Source: Bacillota bacterium
Lineage (GTDB): Bacteria; Bacillota; Clostridia; DSM-8532
Direction: 5' to 3'
Assembly: GCA_023459915.1 (NCBI GenBank)
Contig: JAEWSN010000173.1
Span: 1 to 21,318, forward strand
DNA length: 21,318 nucleotides
The position numbers and the translations under genes are program-made. Positions 1 to 5,764 of the stretch are shown piece after piece. The notes beneath the pieces were generated by a model. That model was given only the letters and a program-made list of their open reading frames with translations, made no database searches and had not been told where the DNA came from. Every line of letters starts with the position of its first letter. Within the stretch, counting starts at the first letter, position 1.

Positions 1-32
1 GTCCAGGCAGTGGTTTCCGAACGAGGCATCAT
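1..32 (-). CDS. N-terminus of an unidentified leftward gene (cut by window edge)
   Basis: On the minus strand two consecutive ATG codons (first at 32-30) follow a GGAGG ribosome binding site at 45-41 with 8 nt spacing. The frame stays open to the window edge, giving only about ten residues (MMPRSETTAW). A plausible leftward promoter lies at 218-190. The fragment is too short to assign a family, and the call rests on the ribosome binding site and promoter alone. Confidence 0.38.
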   Translation of the reverse strand, partial: MMPRSETTAW

Positions 33-189
33 CCGCGTTTCCTCCATTTGGGTTTTTCCTGACCAGTGGGTTTTCCGGCAACACGATGTCGGGCAGGGAT
101 CGGCCGCATGTCGGCGGCAGGTGCCATGTTATCCCGGAACGGGGGTCTGTTTTCACGATACAGGCGTCGGGTTGCCCTGAAACAGGCCC

Positions 190-218
190 ATTGTATCACT
201 TTCCGCCGGCCGTGTGCA
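190..218 (-). promoter_or_regulatory. Putative sigma-A-type promoter, leftward
   Basis: Read on the minus strand: TGCACA (218-213), a 17-nt spacer, then TACAAT (195-190), with a TGA just before the -10. It would drive the gene starting at 32 with a leader of about 150 nt. The 346-base gene-free stretch 33-378 holds this promoter, the rightward promoter at 269-297 and the two ribosome binding sites; nothing else was recognised in it. Confidence 0.45.
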
Positions 219-268
219 GTCGCTTTTCTCTGGAATGGCGGGAATTCGGGACATCCGTCGGGACATCC

Positions 269-297
269 TTGTGGGGGAATCCCCAAAATGATACAAT
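269..297 (+). promoter_or_regulatory. Putative promoter of the aldo/keto reductase gene
   Basis: TTGTGG (269-274), a 17-nt spacer, then TACAAT (292-297). Transcription would start near 304, giving a leader of about 75 nt before the ATG at 379. Confidence 0.55.
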
Positions 298-378
298 TCG
301 GGAAGCTAGTACACTCAAGTTATGCATTTCCGGCCATGTTCCGCGCGAAGGCGGCGGAGCAACAGAAAGGAGATTTGA

Positions 379-1296
379 ATGAAACAGATCAATCTTGGAA
401 ATGGCGCGCTGCGCGCCTCGGCCATTGCGCTGGGCTGCATGCGGATGGCGGATTTGCCGCACAAGGACGCGGAACGGGTGGTCAAGTCCGCGTTGGAGGC
501 GGGAATAGACTTTTTTGATCACGCGGACATCTATGGCGGCGGCAAGTCCGAGGAAGTGTTCGCCAAAGCCATCGACATGCGGCCCTCCGTTCGCGAAACC
601 ATCTGGCTGCAATCCAAATGCGGCATCCAAAAAGGGTTTTTCGACTTTTCCAAAGATCATATCCTGACTGCTGTCGACGGCATCCTTTCCCGGCTGAAAA
701 CCGACTATCTGGATGTGCTGCTGTTGCATCGGCCGGATACGCTGGTGGAGCCCGAAGAGGTGGCGGAAGCCTTCTCCACGCTGCATCGCGCGGGCAAGGT
801 TCGGCATTTCGGGGTCAGCAACCAGAACCCCATGCAGATGGCCCTGTTGCAAAAACATGTGCAGCAGAAGCTCATCATCAACCAGCTGCAGCTGAGCATC
901 ACCAATACCGGCATGATCGACAGCGGCTTGAATGTGAACATGCAAATCGACCGTTCCATCGACCGGGATGGCGGCATTCTGGACTATTGCCGGTTGCATG
1001 ACATCACCATCCAGCCCTGGTCCCCCTTCCAGTATGGCTTCTTCGAGGGCGCGTTTCTCGACAACCCCAAGTTTCCGGAACTGAACGAGGTGATGGATCG
1101 GATCGCGCAGGAGAAGGGGGTCTCCAACTCCGCCATTGCCATCGCGTGGCTGCTGCGGCATCCCGCCAACATGCAGCCCATCATCGGCTCCATGAATCCG
1201 GAGCGCATCGGGGCCATCGCCAAGGCGGCGGAAGTGACCCTGACCCGGCCGGAATGGTATGAGATTTACCGGGCGGCGGGAAACACACTTCCCTGA
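379..1296 (+). CDS. Aldo/keto reductase (YdhF-like)
   Basis: A 305-residue NAD(P)H-dependent oxidoreductase of the aldo/keto reductase superfamily, a cytosolic TIM barrel that reduces carbonyl compounds. The catalytic tetrad is visible: Asp47 and Tyr52 in FFDHADIYGGG, Lys80 in QSKCG and His117 in LLLHRPD. The C-terminal cofactor-binding part is seen in the PIIGSMNPERI segment. Length and the spacing between motifs match the E. coli YdhF type (family knowledge); the physiological substrate cannot be told. The start is fixed by AAAGGAG at 366-372, 6 nt before the ATG. It is a single-gene unit with its own promoter and a hairpin terminator at 1370-1409. Its stop codon lies inside the first copy of a 45-bp-step direct duplication. 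Confidence 0.93.
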   Translation: MKQINLGNGALRASAIALGCMRMADLPHKDAERVVKSALEAGIDFFDHADIYGGGKSEEVFAKAIDMRPSVRETIWLQSKCGIQKGFFDFSKDHILTAVDGILSRLKTDYLDVLLLHRPDTLVEPEEVAEAFSTLHRAGKVRHFGVSNQNPMQMALLQKHVQQKLIINQLQLSITNTGMIDSGLNVNMQIDRSIDRDGGILDYCRLHDITIQPWSPFQYGFFEGAFLDNPKFPELNEVMDRIAQEKGVSNSAIAIAWLLRHPANMQPIIGSMNPERIGAIAKAAEVTLTRPEWYEIYRAAGNTLP

Positions 1297-1362
1297 CAGT
1301 CTGAAATGAGGGAACGGGCAGCTGGAAGCACCCTTCCCTGACAGGCTGAAACGATGGAACGG
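1288..1362 (+). repeat. Imperfect direct duplication across the stop codon, 45-bp step
   Basis: A 30-base segment starting CTTCCCTGACAG occurs at 1288-1317 and again at 1333-1362 with three mismatches. Copy one contains the stop codon of the aldo/keto reductase gene. The offset of 45 is a multiple of three, so the second copy carries the same Leu-Pro-stop codons in the same frame. Copy one can also fold by TTCCCT/AGGGAA pairing. Confidence 0.75.
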
Positions 1363-1369
1363 CACAAAC

Positions 1370-1409
1370 AAAGCCCTCTCCGTGCGGACACACATGGAGA
1401 GGGCTTTTT
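1370..1409 (+). terminator. Rho-independent terminator after the aldo/keto reductase gene
   Basis: A 12-bp stem, AAAGCCCTCTCC (1370-1381) with GGAGAGGGCTTT (1396-1407), has a 14-nt loop and a T run on the plus strand. The minus strand has a weaker T tract, so it may also stop transcription from the leftward gene ending at 1447. Confidence 0.85.
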
Positions 1410-1446
1410 GCGCTTTTTCAGGCTGGTTTGCCAAAAAACCGGCCGG

Positions 1447-2400
1447 TCAGTTCGAGCTGGGTTTTGGCAGGAACGGAATGAGCCGCTTGGCAAAGGACGG
1501 CATGGTCATGGTCTGCAGCCAGACACGGCCGGGCCCGGTCAGCGTGGTCAGGAAAAGCCCTTCCCCGCCAAAGAGGATGTTCTTGAAGCCCTTGACGGTT
1601 TCGACGCTGTACTGGACACTTTCCTCGAAGGCCGCGACATTGCCGGTGTCCACCTTGATGGTTTCCCCGGGTGCCAGCACGCGCTCCACCTTGCTGCCGT
1701 CGAGTTCAAAAAAGACCAGTCCGCGCCCGGCGACACGTTGCAGAATGAAGCCTTCCCCACCGAAGAAGCCGGCACCCGCCCGCTTGATGACATAGGCGGA
1801 GAGCTCCACCGAGGGCTGCGCGCAAAGGAAGGCGCTTTTCTGGATGATGATGGGGCAGCGGCCCACGTCGGCCGCCGCGATGTGGCCGGGGAACGAGCTG
1901 GCGATGACCAGCTCCTGATTGGGCGCCTGGGAGGTATAGGTGGCCATGAACAGGGATTCGCCGCTGAGCATGCGCCCGAGGCCCTTCATCAGTCCGCCCT
2001 TCATGTTGGTTTCCATGACAATGTGGGCATCCATCCAGGTCATGCCGCCCGATTGGGTGTAGATGCTCTCTCCCTGATTGAGCCGGAGGGAGACCGCAGG
2101 CAGGTTGTCTCCGAAAATCTCAAAGCGCAGGCCGTAGGCGCCGGACTGTACGGCGCCTGCAGGCGGCGGCGGTGGTGGTGGTGCGTAGGCCGGAGCTTGC
2201 GCATGGATCGGCGCACCCATCTGTGGGGGCGGCATGGGCGCCGGCTGGTTCATGGGTGGCGGTGGCGGTGGGGGGAACCCATTCCCCGGAACGGCCGGGG
2301 GATTGCCTGTTGGCGGGGCGGCTTGTGCGACAGGGGTGCCGCAGCCTCCGCAGAACCTGGCATTGGGGAGCAGTTCCTTTCCACATTTGCTGCAAACCAT
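1447..2400 (-). CDS. Zinc-ribbon / AIM24-fold (TIGR00266-type) protein
   Basis: A 317-residue protein in three parts. Residues 1-24 are a zinc ribbon with Cys3/Cys6 and Cys17/Cys20 (CSKC and CGGC). Residues about 25-85 are a low-complexity linker rich in proline with two runs of seven prolines. From about residue 88 to the end is a glycine-rich beta-type domain matching the TIGR00266/AIM24 family, with typical segments such as GGEGLFLTTLTGPGRVWLQT. There is no signal peptide or membrane segment, so it is probably cytosolic. The biochemical role of this family in bacteria is not established. The start is supported by AAGGAG 6 nt upstream and by a strong promoter at 2517-2490. It appears to be transcribed alone. 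Confidence 0.85.
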   Translation of the reverse strand: MVCSKCGKELLPNARFCGGCGTPVAQAAPPTGNPPAVPGNGFPPPPPPPMNQPAPMPPPQMGAPIHAQAPAYAPPPPPPPAGAVQSGAYGLRFEIFGDNLPAVSLRLNQGESIYTQSGGMTWMDAHIVMETNMKGGLMKGLGRMLSGESLFMATYTSQAPNQELVIASSFPGHIAAADVGRCPIIIQKSAFLCAQPSVELSAYVIKRAGAGFFGGEGFILQRVAGRGLVFFELDGSKVERVLAPGETIKVDTGNVAAFEESVQYSVETVKGFKNILFGGEGLFLTTLTGPGRVWLQTMTMPSFAKRLIPFLPKPSSN

Positions 2401-2489
2401 GGCAAACTCCTTCCGACCGCCACCTGGCGGCGCGTGTCCGTCCTGTTGGAGCGTGGGTTTGTGAAGGTCACTCGGTTGTATTTACCCCT

Positions 2490-2517
2490 ATTATATGTCA
2501 CCTCCATGCGTTTTCAA
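2490..2517 (-). promoter_or_regulatory. Strong putative promoter of the zinc-ribbon/AIM24 gene
   Basis: On the minus strand: TTGAAA (2517-2512), a 16-nt spacer and a perfect TATAAT (2495-2490). The start site would be near 2483, giving a leader of about 80 nt to the ATG at 2400. Confidence 0.7.
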
Positions 2518-2575
2518 CCGAATGGCGTGCGGATTGGCGTCATCGCCTTGAATAATGGCTTTGTGGCCAATGCGT

Positions 2576-3622
2576 TTACAGCATGATCTCCTTGCCGGCC
2601 CTGGCGGAATCATAGATGCCGTTGAGCATTTTCTGCACATTCAGGCCGTCGATGGCGGGAATCGAGGGGGCCGCGCCGGTCTGCACACAATCAAGGAAGT
2701 GGCGGATTTCGCGTTCGAACGGATCGCCCTTGGCGACGGTGGGCTTCATGTCGACGAGATAATGGGCCTCCTCGCCGTAAATCTCGAGCGGATCGAGACT
2801 TGCGCCGGCGTCCTTGCCGAAAATGTAGCTGTAGATGCCGGTGTCCTTCATGTTGACAGCCCAGGAGACCTCAAAGTTCATGGACGCGCCGTTGTCGAAC
2901 CGGATGGTGCCGGCCGCCGAATCCTCGGTGTTGAACACCAGATTGTCCGTATCGAGCGCCTTCCAGCGGCCAACTCCCTTGGTTTTGTAGTCGCCGAGCG
3001 GGTAATGGGTGGTGGCATTGACCGAGATGGGTGTGGGCTTGCCCATGAAATGCCAGGTGAGATCGATGACATGCACGCCGATGTCGATGACCGGGCCACC
3101 CCCGGATTTGGAGACGTCGGTGAACCAGCCCAGCGGGGTGCCCCGGCGGCGGAGCCAGCCGGCACGCGCGAAGTAGACATCCCCGAATTTGCCGGCGTCC
3201 GCCATCTCCTTGATGACCAGGGAGTCGGAACGGAAGCGGTTGACGAACCCAAGCATGAACACCTTGTCGCTGCCCCTGGAGGCGTCGTACATGGCCTGTG
3301 CCTCGGCGACGGTGGTGGCCATCGGCTTCTCGCACAACACGTGCTTGCCGGCCTTGACGGCGGCCAGGGCCGCGCGGGCGTGCGCGTTGTTCCAGGTGCA
3401 GATGCTCACGGCATCCACATCCCCGAGCGCAACGAGATCCTCGATGCTGCCGGCCACATGTGGGATGGCGTATTTGTCCGCGACTTCCTGCGCGCGGGCT
3501 TCCTTGAGATCGGTGACGGCGACCAGCTCGATGTCGTCCTGCTTGAGGTAGGCCGGGATATGCGCGTTTTGGCAGATGTTGCCCGCGCCGATGAGGCCGA
3601 TGCGGATTTTGCGCTTGCTCAT
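2576..3622 (-). CDS. Gfo/Idh/MocA family NAD(P)-dependent oxidoreductase
   Basis: A 348-residue dehydrogenase of the Gfo/Idh/MocA family, which oxidises or reduces sugars, inositols and related polyols in the cytosol. The N-terminal Rossmann fold shows GLIGAGNIC at residues 9-17 and the family EKP motif at 98-100. The C-terminal domain carries GGGPVIDIGVHVIDL, with Asp180 and His184 at the usual catalytic positions. Length is normal for the family. The start is set by AAGGAG 8 nt before the ATG at 3622. It is divergent from the esterase at 3910 and has its own promoter with an overlapping palindrome. The esterase neighbour suggests plant-polysaccharide or sugar catabolism, but the substrate is inference only. 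Confidence 0.93.
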   Translation of the reverse strand: MSKRKIRIGLIGAGNICQNAHIPAYLKQDDIELVAVTDLKEARAQEVADKYAIPHVAGSIEDLVALGDVDAVSICTWNNAHARAALAAVKAGKHVLCEKPMATTVAEAQAMYDASRGSDKVFMLGFVNRFRSDSLVIKEMADAGKFGDVYFARAGWLRRRGTPLGWFTDVSKSGGGPVIDIGVHVIDLTWHFMGKPTPISVNATTHYPLGDYKTKGVGRWKALDTDNLVFNTEDSAAGTIRFDNGASMNFEVSWAVNMKDTGIYSYIFGKDAGASLDPLEIYGEEAHYLVDMKPTVAKGDPFEREIRHFLDCVQTGAAPSIPAIDGLNVQKMLNGIYDSARAGKEIML

Positions 3623-3727
3623 GATTTACGCTCCTTCGCGGTCCGGGTGTTTGCCGCCCGGGATTCCAGGCATGGCGGGAATGGTTTCCGGATGCATGCC
3701 CTTACTGTATCACAGGGTTTCGGGCAA

Positions 3728-3750
3728 ATTATACAAGGATTATCGATAAT
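3728..3750 (-). promoter_or_regulatory. Leftward -10 element with adjacent ATTATCGATAAT palindrome (possible operator)
   Basis: On the minus strand a perfect TATAAT lies at 3733-3728. Five bases upstream of it a perfect 12-bp palindrome, ATTATCGATAAT (3750-3739), occupies the spacer where a repressor would block polymerase. No good -35 hexamer is visible, which fits a regulated promoter. It would serve the oxidoreductase gene starting at 3622. Confidence 0.45.
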
Positions 3751-3909
3751 AAATGTCGCTTTTTCAACCTTGATTCCAGTGCAGAACAAGCTTGGTGCTC
3801 ACACCCTGCACCCTGAGTATGATATAAGAAGGGAGATGGAGAAGTGCGGTGCGGATGAGTACAGACAGAAGTGACGGAATCACGGAGATATACTGGAAGG
3901 AGCACACCG

Positions 3910-4896
3910 ATGGGATACCTGGAAAATGAGATTGCCCGCCTGGAAGCGTATTGCCCCGAACCCACACGCAAGCCCGACTTTGACGTGTTCTGGCAGCGGA
4001 CCCGGGCACAGGCCGATCAGGTCGCCCTGCGGCCGGAGAGGAAGCCGGTTTCCTATCCGGGCGTGCTGGCGGACGTGTATGACATCTCCTACAACGGTTT
4101 CGATGAAACGCGCATTCATGGCTGGTTCATGGTACCCAAGCAGCGACGGGAAGGTCAGGGCCTGCCCTGCCTCATCCATTACCATGGCTTCACCGGGGAT
4201 CGTGGCCTGCCGGCGGATTTCCTGCAATGGCTTTCCCTCGGCATCGCCGTCCTGTCTGTCGACTGCAGGGACCAGGGCGGCAGCACCGGAAATGCCGCGG
4301 CGCGTTCGTCGGGCCATGCGGGCAATGTCGCCTGCCACGGCATTCTGGACAAGGAAGAGACCTATTACCGGGCGGTATACATGGACTGCGTGAAGGCCAT
4401 CGATTTCGCGGTGGCACAGGCGGAGGTGGATCCGTTCCGGATCATCATCGAGGGCGGCAGCCAGGGCGGCGCGCTGGGCATGGCGGTCTGCGCGCTCGAC
4501 GGGCGCCCCTGGCTGGCGATGGTCGATGTGCCGAGCAACAGCAACCTGGAGCGGCGTGTCATCGGCGCGCATGGCGCGTACGCGTCGGTCACCGAATATC
4601 TGCGCCGTCATCCCGACCATTTGGAGAAGGCATTTGAAACCCTGAGCTATGTGGACACCATGAACATGGCGGAGCGGATCGCCTGTCCGGTGCTGGCCTC
4701 AGTGGGCCTCAAGGACACCACCTGTCCACCGGAGTGCTATTATGCCTCCTGGAACCGGATGAAGGGGGAAAAGCGGATTCATCATTATCCGTTCAACGGG
4801 CATGAGGGCGGCGGGGCGCAGCACAATGAGGTGAAGCTCCGCTGGCTGTGGGATCATCTCTTTATGGCAGGATTTCAGCCCGTTTCCGACAGGTGA
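3910..4896 (+). CDS. Acetyl xylan esterase / cephalosporin-C deacetylase family esterase
   Basis: A 328-residue alpha/beta hydrolase of the AXE1/CAH family (carbohydrate esterase 7 type), which removes acetyl groups from xylo-oligosaccharides and related esters. The N-terminal region KPDFDVFWQRT is typical. The oxyanion segment is HYHGFTG and the family signature RDQGGSTGN is at about 120-128. The nucleophile is Ser184 in GGSQGG, with Asp269 (GLKDTTCP) and His298 (NGHEGG) completing the triad. There is no signal peptide, as usual for the intracellular members. The frame is open upstream to 3871, but AAGGAG at 3897-3902 and family alignment favour the ATG at 3910. No convincing -35 was found; a TATGAT at 3818-3823 is a weak -10 candidate. 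Confidence 0.93.
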   Translation: MGYLENEIARLEAYCPEPTRKPDFDVFWQRTRAQADQVALRPERKPVSYPGVLADVYDISYNGFDETRIHGWFMVPKQRREGQGLPCLIHYHGFTGDRGLPADFLQWLSLGIAVLSVDCRDQGGSTGNAAARSSGHAGNVACHGILDKEETYYRAVYMDCVKAIDFAVAQAEVDPFRIIIEGGSQGGALGMAVCALDGRPWLAMVDVPSNSNLERRVIGAHGAYASVTEYLRRHPDHLEKAFETLSYVDTMNMAERIACPVLASVGLKDTTCPPECYYASWNRMKGEKRIHHYPFNGHEGGGAQHNEVKLRWLWDHLFMAGFQPVSDR

Positions 4897-4949
4897 GGCG
4901 TGGGAAAGCATAAAGGGAAAGGTGAATTCCGCAAGGAGAATTTCATCAG

Positions 4950-5300
4950 GTGGGTATCATGGAACAAGAGCCATTTGACTGGCGCGGATTCTCGGAAGAA
5001 ATGGGGCTGGATGCGTCGACAGTGAAGTCGCTGTATCAGGTGTTCGGGGACGAACTCGAAGCGGATCTGACCGCGTTGCGGCGGGCTGCATTGCAGGCGG
5101 ACGAGCCAGCCTGTATGCGGCTCATCCACAAAATCAAGGGAACCTCGGTCAGTTATCGTGCCACAAGACTCCATGAACTGGCGAGCGAAGCGGACAATTA
5201 TTACAAGCGGCGTCAGGGGCATGATGCTGCGCGGGTGCTGCCACAAATTCTGACCGAGGGCAGCATCGTATGTCAATCTATCAACACATGGCGGGAGTGA
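4950..5300 (+). CDS. Stand-alone Hpt phosphotransfer protein
   Basis: A 116-residue histidine phosphotransfer protein. The core motif CMRLIHKIKGTSVSYRA gives the phospho-accepting His60, followed by the conserved Lys-Gly and a second helix with LHELASEAD. The whole chain is predicted helical, as for an Hpt four-helix bundle, and there are no other domains. The start is taken as GTG at 4950, 11 nt after AAGGAG at 4933-4938. An in-frame ATG at 4959 is the alternative and would remove three residues. It is followed at once by a single-domain receiver and a hybrid kinase, so its likely job is to carry phosphate between the two receivers. It lies 53 nt after the esterase gene without a visible promoter or terminator. 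Confidence 0.88.
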   Translation: MGIMEQEPFDWRGFSEEMGLDASTVKSLYQVFGDELEADLTALRRAALQADEPACMRLIHKIKGTSVSYRATRLHELASEADNYYKRRQGHDAARVLPQILTEGSIVCQSINTWRE

Positions 5301-5305
5301 ATGAC

Positions 5306-5701
5306 ATGACGGAAACAATCAGTCTTCGGGGCAAAATCATCCTCATTGTGGACGACGCGGTGGCCATCCGCAAACAGGTTCGGGCGCTGCTGGAAAAGGA
5401 AGGCTGCGAGGTGCGCGAGGCGGGCAGTGAAATCGGCATGCTCAACGCGCTGGAGGAATACGGCAGGAAAGCGCAGCTGGTCCTGATGGATTTGAATCTC
5501 AACACCGCCAACGGGTTCGATCTCATTGGCCGGATGCGCACCATTGAAGCGTATCGGGACATTCCGGTGATGATTCTGACAGAACATGCCGATCGGGAAA
5601 ACGTCGCCATAGCCAGACTTGCCGGTGTGAAAGGATATTTGGTCAAGCCCATTGATCCGGCGCTGTTGACAACGCGCATCCGGCAGGTCTTGTCCACATG
5701 A
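5306..5701 (+). CDS. Single-domain response regulator (receiver only)
   Basis: A 131-residue CheY-like receiver with nothing attached. Asp16 and Asp17 (IVDD) form the acidic pocket, Asp62 in VLMDLNL is the phosphosite, Thr92 is in ILTEH and Lys114 in LVKPID. The open frame begins at 5270, overlapping the Hpt gene. I chose the ATG at 5306 because GGGAG at 5292-5296 lies 9 nt before it and the domain begins soon after. With no output domain it must act by protein contact or as a phosphate shuttle. It sits between the Hpt gene and the hybrid kinase and is surely co-transcribed with Hpt. Confidence 0.9.
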   Translation: MTETISLRGKIILIVDDAVAIRKQVRALLEKEGCEVREAGSEIGMLNALEEYGRKAQLVLMDLNLNTANGFDLIGRMRTIEAYRDIPVMILTEHADRENVAIARLAGVKGYLVKPIDPALLTTRIRQVLST

Positions 5702-5764
5702 ATAAGCCAACGCAGCCCTGCGCATGGAGCGCGGGACGATGAAATCCCGAGTGTGGAGGGTAGG

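Noticed and set aside
3771..3782. 12-base string GATTCCAGTGCA shared with about 20044-20055
   Set aside because: The match does not extend on either side and the contexts are unrelated, so it is probably chance.
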